Source of the DNA: Oncomelania hupensis
Taxonomy: Eukaryota > Mollusca > Gastropoda > Littorinimorpha > Pomatiopsidae
DNA length: 64,000 nucleotides
Assembly: GCA_036898135.1 (NCBI GenBank)
Contig: CM072514.1
Coordinates: forward strand, 13,010,715 to 13,074,714
Direction of reading: 5' to 3'
How positions within the stretch are numbered: position 1 is the first letter of the stretch; each line of letters opens with the position of its first letter. Positions 44,876 through 55,400 of the stretch are shown piece after piece. Made by a program: the position numbers and the translations under genes. The notes under the pieces were generated by a model. It made no database searches and was not told the DNA's origin. It saw only the letters and a program-made list of their open reading frames with translations.

Positions 44876-45584
44876 CAAACATCTTTGGTATTTTTTTTTC
44901 TTCTTCTTTTGAAATTTGGAATTCTTGCAGAGAACAAAGTATAGTTTATCCGACAGAACCACCCACGTACTGAAAGAAAACGCAAGGTTTTCTTAGCAGC
45001 ACAAAAGCATGTGTACCAAAACCAAAGACTGGACCAGACTTTGATTTGTGATCCCAGCACCGCCATTTCTCAGCCCTAGGGATGGAATACCGATCAGTTT
45101 AAGATATTAATCGATGTTCTCTTGGTCTTGCTGCGTCTATTTTCCTCCTTATTTCTTGTCCTCTCGCTTCATTGTATTAGGTGGGAGAAGGGCCGTTACG
45201 AAAAGATGAACTCGAAAGACTGAAAAGATGAACTCGAAAGACTGAAAAGATGAACTCGAAAACCTCATGCTGAGATTTGTCCTACATGTCCGTGATCAAT
45301 ACAGCAGAACGATCTTGCTTCCACGTTTCACTCAAAAGTATAGGATTGAGGGTCGGGCGTGGAGGGTGGGAGCGTTGGGCTTGGAGGGTGGGAGGTGGGG
45401 AGTTAGGGGTGTGTGTGTGTGGAGTGTTGGGGTAAGTAGAGGTGGAGGTCGGAGGTCAATGTGTATAGACCTCTTGTTTACAGGTCGGTAGAAGAAGAAA
45501 CGACGGAGACAGATAAGATAACAATTTTATTTTGCAAGGGTAAAAGATTAAGGGCTGGATGCGTTTTTTTACATCTTGCCTTTG
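44876..45584. other. unassigned DNA
   Basis: A 22-bp unit with AAGATGAACTCGAAAGACTG is repeated three times at about 45204-45262. No gene is recognised. Confidence 0.4.
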
Positions 45585-45636
<52 letters not shown>

Positions 45637-45669
45637 AGAGAGAATAGTGATGATGACAATGACGACGAC

Positions 45670-45738
<69 letters not shown>

Positions 45739-45883
45739 TGATGGATGAATGGAAGACAACGTATTAAGCACATAAACATGTTCACAAAAAAAAATATGAT
45801 CACAGCTCTGGAGAACAAAATTAAACCAAAAACGGAACACTTTATACAAGAGGAGCTAAGATTACACATCATGCATACACACA

Positions 45884-45947
<64 letters not shown>

Positions 45948-46100
45948 CACATACGCACGCAGAACACAACTCTTTTTCTCCACGTGCTCAACAGTCCAAA
46001 TAAATCTACTATACTCCATCAAAGGAATACAATTGGAGGTGTGTGTGTGCGTGTTTGTGTTTGTGTGTGTTTGTGTCTGTGTGTATGTGTGTGCGTGTGT
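45585..46100. repeat. GA, GAT, CT and GT microsatellites
   Basis: GA at about 45589-45640, GAT at 45669-45736, CT at 45888-45942, GT-rich at 46038-46100. The frames with poly-Ser, poly-Asp or poly-Ile are repeat products. Confidence 0.9.
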
Positions 46101-46268
46101 GACTTAAAATTATTTTTTAAACAGCAATAATAATAAAAACTTCTAACACACCAACGGTTTTAATGCATATCACTACAACATCCGTGACACAACAAAAATG
46201 CTTTAGCACATAAAATAACGTCTACCCAGCCTTTTACCGGCTTTCTTACCTTCCCCCCTCCCCCTCTT

Positions 46269-46324
<56 letters not shown>

Positions 46325-46629
46325 ATATTCTTTTAACACAGTTTAATTTTTTTAAAGTAATTTTGTTTTAAAATGTTACACGATTATCAGTGTTCGACTC
46401 AGTCCCGATGCTTGAATCTTGATATGCGTAACTCGAATTCGTTTATCCACGCAACCTGTTGAACAGTGTTCACTCAGCAACTAGGCAGGAGTCGTCGTAT
46501 AAAGTTTTCCAACTTTATTCAGCAAACACCAGCAACTGCATACAAGATCCCTTTCCGAAAATCATTCAGTTTCAAATATTTAAAAAATCACTCAATATCA
46601 AAATAAAGTATGATGATGATGATTATGAA

Positions 46630-46660
<31 letters not shown>

Positions 46661-47095
46661 TAGTCTTGTAACGCGCACAACTCCACGCTGGCAGCATGTT
46701 CAGGGTGCTTTAAAAAGGGCGGACGAGCATATTATATGTTGTTTAAAAAAAAGCATGCATTTGTATTATGGTCTCAGTACGACGATTTTTTAAAAGACGT
46801 CGTGTTTTGAAAGAGGGACCCATAAGAGAGCTAGCTGAAGTGACCACATTGGGTGAAGATGCAAAAGGCAACAGAGAACAAAACTGAGAGGAAGAGAAGA
46901 AGAAAGATATGAAAGGAAAGGAAAGAAGGAGAAAAGAAGAGAGAGGAGAGAAGGGAAGAAGATAATGGAAAACAAAGGGAAGGGAAAAGAAAGGGGGAAA
47001 AAGAAAGAAAGAAAGAAACGAAAGAAAAGTAAACAAAGAAGGGAAACAAAAAGGAAAGTAGAGAAAGAAAGAAAAAGAAAAGAAAAACAATTTTA
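46101..47095. other. unassigned DNA with CT, GAT and purine-rich tracts
   Basis: CT tract at about 46272-46322, GAT tract at about 46609-46660, and an AAGAAAG/GGAAAG-rich stretch at 46860-47095. Confidence 0.5.
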
Positions 47096-47150
47096 GAAGA
47101 AGAAGAAGAAGAAGAAGAAGAAGAAGAAGAAGAAGAAGAAGAAGAAGAAC
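47096..47150. repeat. GAA microsatellite
   Basis: Uninterrupted GAA units. Confidence 0.93.
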
Positions 47151-47178
47151 CCATTAGAGGAAGAGGACAAATTAACAT

Positions 47179-47556
47179 ATGTGTGTGCCTATGTCTGTGT
47201 GTGCCTATGTCTGTGTGTGCCTGTGTCTATGTGTGCCTATGTCTGTGTGTGCCTGTGTCTATGTGTGCCTATGTCTGTGTGTGCCTGTGTCTATGTGTGC
47301 CTATGTCTGTGTGTGCCTGTGTCTATGTGTGCCTATGTCTGTGTGTGCCTGTGTCTATGTGTGCCTATGTCTGTGTGTGCCTATGTCTGTGTGTGCCTAT
47401 GTCTGTGTGTGCCTATGTCTGTGTGTGCCTGTGTCTATGTGTGCCTATGTCTGTGTGTGCCTGTGTCTATGTGTGCCTATGTCTGTGTGTGCCTGTATCT
47501 ATGTGTGCCTATGTCAGTGTGTGCTTTAGTCTGTGTGTGCCTATGTCTGGGCGTGC
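47179..47556. repeat. minisatellite of TGTGTGCCTATGTC-type units
   Basis: About 24 units of roughly 16 bp, alternating TGTGTGCCTATGTCTG and TGTGTGCCTGTGTCTA forms. Three frames are open across the array for the same reason as at 29063. Confidence 0.93.
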
Positions 47557-47564
47557 TTTTCTAT

Positions 47565-47610
47565 GTGTAGCCGAGCGAAGCATTTGACTCCCGCCTCTCG
47601 ACCACATAGT
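47565..47610. repeat. dispersed repeat X, 5' fragment
   Basis: GTAGCCGAGCGAAG followed by ATTTGACTCCCG matches the beginning of the X copies at 44449 and 47932. Confidence 0.65.
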
Positions 47611-47662
47611 GAACAGTGAAATACTGCCTTCAGCAGTTATCGCAGTTTGGAGTCAGTCAGTT

Positions 47663-47917
47663 ACCGGTGAAGCATCGTCAAAGTTCCGGGTAACTTATTT
47701 GGCAAGGCGCCTTTGCGCATGCGCCAGATCAAGTTGGGCCGGCATTTTCACGATGTTCTTAGGCGTCGTAACCCTAACCCTAACTCTAATCCTAACTAAG
47801 ATTACGATAGCACTGTGCGCATGCGTCGAATTTCGTAATGCGTCTCCCAAAAGAAAATGCTCTTAGTCGCTCCCAATCAATATAAGATACTAGGAACTTT
47901 GACGATGTCACACCGGT
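47663..47917. mobile_element. MITE-like element with inverted ends and CCCTAA motifs
   Basis: The left end ACCGGTG followed by CATCGTCAAAGTTCC is matched by the reverse complement at 47891-47917. The interior has GCGCATGCGCC, its partner GCGCATGCGTCG, and CCCTAACCCTAACTC. No clear target duplication is seen. Confidence 0.65.
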
Positions 47918-47931
47918 CATTGCACCACTTG

Positions 47932-48346
47932 TAGCCGGGCGGAGGTTTTGACTCCCCCTCTCGGCCAAGCTTCCTTGAGAACACGGCCCCACCTGAACTG
48001 TTAAATTTATTGATCCCTCGTAAGAGGGACATACAAATATTTTCTCTAACTGTTGTGTGTTGATAGTGGTTTGCCTGCTACTAGTGCCACGGCACTCCAT
48101 ACAAGTCACTGCCACTAACCTGCATAAAATGTCTGCCGACAATGTAGTCCTGCTCACCACCAAAAGCAGAAGATAAATTGTCAGGCGGGGAAAACAAATG
48201 TCGTGTCGCCTTGTCCTGCATAACCCAATGGCCACACCAAAGGATTCTGCACAGCAGGAGCCACCCAAGGCTAGACTAACCAAAAAATGGAAGGTAGACA
48301 ATCCCTCCCAGGCGTGAACTAGTCGCCTCCCTTTCCGTCACACTTG
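47932..48346. repeat. dispersed repeat X, copy 2
   Basis: Full-length partner of 44449-44875 with similar order of words. The + strand frame that starts ATGTCTGCCGAC has a TAA after about 15 codons. Confidence 0.8.
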
Positions 48347-48538
48347 CTTACGAGTTTGTGCGTGATCTTATAAACTTTGTACGCCAGGAAGGCAAAACCT
48401 CTTCTTTAAATATATATATCTACCTAGGATTTCTGTTGAACCATAGTTAAATGAAATCTCGTTCGCTTGTACTTTTAGAATCCGGGTGTGCTTAGATTGT
48501 ATGAAAATGCCTTTAATAGGTACACTCACACCTTCTCT

Positions 48539-48746
48539 TGAGGGGCCGGGTAGCTCAGTTGGTAAGAGCGTCTTGCTAGTAACCGAAAGGTCGCTGGTTC
48601 GAATCCCGGATTGGTCAACGTGTGATCATATTATTTTCCCCTTTACCAACAACTGGCCCGCTGGTGTCAGTATAAATTCGGTCCAGTAGTCACCTATATG
48701 CGAAAGTGTCGTGTGACTATAATCTACATACAAACAAACAAACAAA
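48539..48746 (+). mobile_element. tRNA-derived SINE, family C, copy 2
   Basis: Same element as 17916-18114, with A box TAGCTCAGTTGGTAAGAGCG and B box GGTTCGAATCC, ending in CAAA units. A target duplication of about 18 bp starting GTACACTCACAC flanks it (48520-48538 and 48747-48764) with a one-base indel. Confidence 0.92.
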
Positions 48747-48764
48747 GTACACTCACACTTCTCT

Positions 48765-49160
48765 GTCCAAATTTATTCAGGTGATTTTCCTGTTTGGTGA
48801 ACCAACAGCGTTGTAAGCGCGGACACTACATTATGAAAAATAATGAATTCTCCTGTTTTAGTTACCACAGAACCACATTCATAATCACCAACACAAATGC
48901 CAGTAATAAAGTGAATACAATGTTGTAGAGATTGTTTGAAATAACAGAACGCCTTTATTCTGTTTCAGGTTCACGTCAATAATTGGCGACTCAGTGAAAA
49001 AAACACTTACCTTGCTGGAGACCAAATTAAACTTTAAAAAAAAAAATTTCAGCATCGCCTTACCTGATTGGTGTGAGGCGGAACTGTTGTCTCTGACGAG
49101 AGGAAGTTAAGTGCAGCTGTTGAAGTGCAGGGGACGTAGTTTTCAGCTCGACACTATCAG
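48765..49160. other. upstream flank of the globin gene
   Basis: No clear TATA box, SINE or exon is visible. The true transcription start is unknown. Confidence 0.35.
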
Positions 49161-49235
49161 CTAGGAAGTGACGTGCAACTCAAACCGTAGTGACGTACCT
49201 CTCAAACCTGAACCTGTTACCCAGGAAGTGACGTA
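49161..49235 (+). promoter_or_regulatory. three AGTGACGT motifs upstream of the globin start codon
   Basis: GGAAGTGACGT occurs at 49164-49174 and 49224-49234, and AGTGACGT at 49189-49196. TGACGT is a CRE half-site and GGAAGTG an ETS-like core. They lie 20 to 95 bases before the ATG and could be promoter or 5' UTR elements. Function is inferred from motif only. Confidence 0.45.
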
Positions 49236-49255
49236 AACTGAAATAGTCAAACATC

Positions 49256-49446
49256 ATGGGTATGGTTGCAAGTATCTACACCGCCATCTTTGGCGGAAAC
49301 GAGGTGGATGATGGGACACCTGATCCCGCCACGGGCTTGACACCCAAAGAGAAAGAAGCCATCCGCGCCAGTTGGGCCCTCCTAGCAAAGAAACCAGATA
49401 TTAAGCAACACGCAGTGGAATTCTTCGTCTTGTGAGTATTTCTTTA

Positions 49447-49483
<37 letters not shown>

Positions 49484-52400
49484 CGATGATGATGATGATG
49501 ACGACGACGCACCCGGTGTAGTTGTTTGTGAAGCCGCGACGGCTTTTGGAAGATATCTTCTGAGCTGCCCTGACGTCTGATTTGGAATATGCTGGAAGAC
49601 ATCTTCTGCCAGCCCTCACGGCTAAACGATGCCTTAAAACGGGTGTTTGACATTTCAGAGTTTTGACTTGTGATGGCTATGGAGCAGCCTTTTTGTGCCT
49701 TTCATTGTTTTTTTAATGTCTGTAATTCCCCCCTTCCTCTTTTCCCCTACTTTTGGCTAAAATGCCCCCTGGGCTATGAGCCTTGTTTCATGTTTGGAGT
49801 TATATGTGGTTCTAATAAAAAAAAGGACAAAGTTCCAAGTGTTTCATATCTGTAGTGGCGACCCACCAAAAGGAATTCCCGAAAATAGCGCTTACGCTTA
49901 GCGGAACATCACGGACTACCCGGGTTAATTTTTTTTTAAAGTTTTGGTTCAGTACATATTCCCGCTCCTCCAAGTGTCGAATTAGATTAAACTTTCCGTT
50001 ATGTAGGTCAGCTGTTTTTCGATCTGTTTGACATTATTTTGGAACCGTTTGTTGACGCCGGATGGAGTCCTCGCTTGTTTTCATACCATTTGAGGATCCA
50101 AGCGTTGAGATCGGTTTGTTTAGGCGGAAAAAGCTCAATCTTGTAGAGAAACATTCTGTAGTATTTTAAAGTCATTTTGGGGTGTTTCCGTCACACATCA
50201 CTGTCACAGACTGGCTAGTTTTAACTCTGCTTGTTGACTATTCAGCCCTGTGTAGTCTTTGTAACTTTAGAAAGGGGTATATAACACAGCAGCAATTAAA
50301 TTACAGCACACTGCGAGCCTGAGCCACACACACAGCGCAGTGACGTCAGCACTTGAGTTTTGAATATGAACATTTTACCCAATGAGAGCTTACGCAAAGC
50401 GGTTCGAGCCAGTTTGACTGGGTCCGAGCCTAACACATTTTTGGTCAGTTGGGAGTAATACACCGAAGTGTTAACAGCTAGAAAGCTGGCAGAGAAATCT
50501 CTCTACACTTAGACCAGGAAGCAGGACTTAGGAATCGTAGAATTCTATCAAGTCACACGGGCCTGAACTTGTCAAACAGGTAAATGAACACCCTTCTGTT
50601 TCATCGTGATATATGTGTAGTATTGTTGAAATTATGTTTGAAGAATTTGCTATGCATAAATGTGAATTGTTAATCCGAATTTGCGTGACCATGTGGAAGA
50701 GCCTACCACGAGGCGAAACACGACCGGTTACGCCGCCATGTTGCATACCATACGGAACCACTGTTGTTTAACTTATATGTATGTTTGCAGACCAGTGGCT
50801 GTACCACTGAATGTTTATAATATTATTAATTCTGTATGTGTATAGTTAGCCACGTTTGATATTTATGTATGTATAGGAATTTAGAGTGAGATTCCAGTGG
50901 AACCCGGAAGTAGCAGAATGTTCGTCGCTTATGTATAGAGATGTGGAGCTATCACTGAGGGCTACTTGGCTTTCAGTGAGACGCTCTGCACAAACCGATT
51001 ATTCAGGGTTGTGCAGAATTTCGTCTCTTATATTACAGACGGGCAGGCGAGCTATCCCGAGCTATCCCGAGCTATCCTGTGAACCCCACTCCACAGAAAC
51101 AAGTTGGTTGAGGAACCTCTACCGCACAAGTCGGAACGAGCGACCCGGTAAAACTCCCTGTCAGACCCCACAGCGTGGCCAGGGAACCCAACTACACAAC
51201 GACACAGGTGGACCAGAAGCTACCTCACAGAAGGACTTCGACCGCACCACCCGCCAGTTAAGTGTGTTATCCCAAGTGCACTTAAACTGATCAGAACAGG
51301 ACCACAGTAGTCCAACTATTCAGAAACTCTAAAACGGACCACAGTAGTCCAAATCTACATGAGATATACTAGCGAGTGCCCGATGAAGATAGAACAGCTG
51401 CATAGACTATCAGCGATCGAACTATTAGCATTGAAAGAGACTTTTTAAGTTAGATTAGTACTTAGAGAACCTTGTATAGAGTAGAAGAAATAAATGTGTG
51501 ATTTTAACTGTTATCAAAAGGCTGGACTACATATGATTCATAGCCGTGTGAAAGCTAGTGTGACAGTATTCTTTTACCTTTTTTCTATCTATTTCTGTAC
51601 CCCAACCTTAACACAGAACGAGCTAAACAAATAAATTTATTAAAGTAATTCATAGGGTGACTTACTAGCAGTTCCCACCGAATAAACGTGAGGGTCCATA
51701 ATTCCATTGTGCAGAGCCCATAAACCCCACGTGACACTTTAATTGGCGAGCCTGCCAGGATCTGTGTATAATAGGAATTGGGTATAAACGGATCTAAGTA
51801 CAATAAAATTAGATAACAGTAGGAGTAGTAGAATAACTTAGAATAGTGGTAACATTGACTCAGTTTGGGTGCACTATTCTTTAGTTAAAAACTTTTTTGC
51901 TTCAATTATTTTTGTGTCTGTATGTTGCATTGTTCTTTTGCAGGTTTTGCTTAAATAACTGTTGTATGCCATTTGACTTTTGTTTTATTCTATTATTGAT
52001 TACGAATTTGATTGTCTTTGCATTGTTTTTATTGACTTGCAATATTGCTAGTGTTTTGGTATTCCACGTGATTCAGAGGGTGTTCATAGACACGTTTGGC
52101 AATGTCGGACCCAGTGGCCTTGAGATTGCGTTTCAAGGAATTGGGAGAAGCTTTACACTTAGCAGGGGCGGACCTAATTGCGTATATAAATGCAGAGGTA
52201 GAGAAACAGGAGGCTAAGGCAGAGAGAGCAGCAGAAAGGGAGGCGAAGAAACTAGCCTTAGAAGCAGAGCAGAAGAAACTAGCATTAGAAGCAGAACAGA
52301 AGAAACTCGAAGCAGATCAGAGAAAAGCAGAATTAGAAGCAGAGCAAAAGAAATTAGAATTAGAAGGAGAACAGAAGAAGGCAGCATTAGCAGCAGAGAG

Positions 52401-55400
52401 AGAAGCAGAAGTTAGGAGATGGGAGTATGAGAGGGCAGAAAAAGAAAAAGAGAGGGAAGAAAAGGAAAAAGAAAGACAGCATGAGTTAGAGCTAAGAAGA
52501 TTGGGATCAGGAGCTTCAAGTTCTTCCTCAACCCCTTCCCACTCAGATCAGCTAGAGGTAGCATCCAACCCTGTACAAGGAATGTCATTTCCACTGGGAA
52601 CATTCAATGAGAGAGAAGAAGGTCTAGATCTCTATCTGACTAGGTTTGAGCGCCTAGCAACAGAGTATAAACTAGATCCCACTCATTGGTCTTTCAAGCT
52701 TAGTCAAGGACTTAGAGGAAAGGCTTATGACATCTACAGTAAGCTACCGACTGACAGAGTGACTGACTATCACAAAGTAAAAGAGGCACTCCTAACGGGA
52801 TTCGAACTGACAGGAGAATGCTACCGGCAAAAGTTCCGCACCAATCGGAGAGTGAAAGGAGAGAGCTATGCGCAGTTCGCGGATCGGTTGTCCACAACGC
52901 TGGATAAGTGGATTAGCCAGTCAGCCACGGCTAAGACGTATGATGGACTGACAGAACTGTTAGTATGGGAACAGCTACGGGAAACCATGACCCCCGAGCT
53001 GAGAACCTTCTCAGTAGAGCAGGGCGCGGAAAGACTAGAAGATCTGGTCAAGGTCGCAGATAGGTACGTGGCCGCACACGGAGAAGCCAAGAGCTTCAGG
53101 CGAGACCTAAAGCCTAACGGGAAAGAGGCACAGAAACGAAGCCCTAACCGAGAAGAGCGCACCGCGAATAAGCCGAATAACCCCAGACCTGGGCAAAATA
53201 AAGGACCCAACACGGAATTCGGGAAAAGAGGTCCCGCAGAACAGAGACGGTATTGTTCGTTCTGCAACAGAAACAATCACTCCACCGCAGAATGTTTCAA
53301 GTTGGCCGCACAACGTAGGGAAGAGCGCGAAAGCCGGCCAGCGCACAGAGTTCTAACTCAAAGTAGCGGTAATAAGCCACACACGATCGGAGATCACCCA
53401 TCGGTGACAGACACGGTCAAGGTCAACGGAAAAGAAGCGAACTGTCTGTATGACACAGGTCTATCATACGACGCGATAGTCAGCGAGTCTCTTGTATCGC
53501 GCGCGGACTTGACAGACAAGACAGTCGACTTACAAGGAGCAGACTTGACGAAACCGACGACTACTTGCCCAATAGCTTGGATCGAAGTAGAGAGTAGGTA
53601 CGTCACAGGACGAATCCAAGCAGCTGTTTTACAGAAACCCCTGTATGATCTAGTGCTAGGTTGTAGGTATGTGTTCTTAGGCACGCCCCCAAAAACTGTA
53701 GAGATAGCTGCAGTGCAAACCAGGGCCCAAGCTAAAACCCAACCACCCCAGCCCGAGTTCGCTCCGAATCCAGGACTCGAAGAGATCAAAACAGCACAGA
53801 AAGAAGACACCTCGATAGCGAAGTGCTTCCAGAAGCTACCCAAGGCGCACACCCCCCCGCACAAGGGAGACTTCTACATGGAACAGGGAGTTCTACATCG
53901 ACAAGGAGATGGAGATCACACCCAACTAGTACTACCAGCCACCCTTCGAGCCCAAGTACTAGAATTAGGCCACAGCATGCCACTCAGCGGACACATGGGA
54001 ATTGGAGCCACAGTGCAGAGAATCAGCGCACACTACTATTGGCCAGGAATCACGGAGGATGTCAAGCGCTACGTGAAATCTTGCCACCAATGTCAACGAT
54101 ATTCCCCGCGACATCACACCGTACCAGTTACCTTAGGACCATCAGTAGTAGTCGGCGTGCCATTCCAGCAAGTCTCAGTAGACATAGTAGGACCACTGCC
54201 CATGACCAAGAAGCGGAACAGATTTCTACTCACACTCGTCGACGCATGTACGATGTGGTGCGAAGCAGTCCCGTTGCCAGCGATCGACACCAAGAAGATT
54301 GCAGATGCACTCATCGCCATCTTTACCAGAGTCGGATTCCCGGACAGCATTAGAACGGACAACGGATCTCAGTTCACCGGCCGCCTGATGCAAGACGTGT
54401 TCGAGTTGATACAAGTCCATCACATTCGCACACCACCATACCACCCCGCCAGCAACGGACAAGTAGAAAGACTGAATGGAACCCTTCTCACCATACTCAG
54501 GAAAGTCGCCGACGACAATCCAGAAGCGTGGGACACCTACGTGAATGCGGCACTGTTCGCATACCGAGAAACGCCCCATGCAGCCACAGGCTACACCCCG
54601 TCAACATTGCTATTCGGCAGACCTCTAGCAGGACCGCTAGAAGCCCTACGCAGAAGTTGGACGGAAGCCAAGATAGACGACACACCCAGAGGTGCCACCA
54701 AGTACGTCGCAGACCTGCAGGAAACCCTCAAAGCAACGTGGAAGAAAGCTGGTGAAGCACTGAAGAAGGCAAGAGCCCGTCAGGCGAAGTACTACAACCG
54801 CCACGCGAAGGACAGAGAACTGCAAGTCGGCGATCAAGTGCTACTCTTACTTCCAAGTGGAACCAACAAGCTGGACATCGCTTGGAGAGGACCGTACCGG
54901 GTGACTGCCAAGAAATCCAAGACAGTCTACCAAGTAGAGGTGAACGGGAGAGCCCGATACCACCACATCAATCTCCTCAAGAAATACACGGACCGACCAG
55001 CGACCCCCAGCACTCACAACTTGTTAGCCATCGCCATCGCGGAAGAAGGAGAAAGCATGGAGACCAATGCAGTAGAGTATCCCCTGCACTCCAAAGAAAC
55101 CTACAAAGACGTGATACTCAACGGAGACCTAGCCGCTAAACAGCGACAGCAAGTACTACAGGTCATTCGACAACATCAGACTGTGCTCACAGACCGACCA
55201 GGGAGGACAGACCTCGTCGAAGTAACCCTAACGGTGACCGACCCAACACCCGTCCGCCAGAAGCTCTACCCGATGCCACTGTCGCAGCAGCGAGCCATCA
55301 AGGAAGAGATAGACACCTTACTGGCAGCCGGAATCATCTCAGAGTCTACTTCACCCTACAGCGCAGGCACGGTATTGTTGCGAAAACCCAACGGAGAGCA

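Noticed and set aside
45456..46022. 188-codon - strand frame with poly-Ser and Arg-Glu runs
   Set aside because: Covers CT, GAT and GA microsatellites only.
51897..52217. Small hydrophobic frame upstream of and overlapping gag, present in all three LTR copies (also 8951-9271 and 36132-36452)
   Set aside because: It would begin at TTG; the first in-frame ATG is later (about 51966 in copy 3). In the part not overlapping gag, the four differences between copies 1 and 3 that I could see all change the amino acid, so there is no sign of protein-level constraint.
53823..54353. 176-codon frame overlapping integrase in another frame, repeated in copies 1 and 2
   Set aside because: Shadow of the integrase coding sequence with low-complexity Ser/Thr/His composition; no domain.
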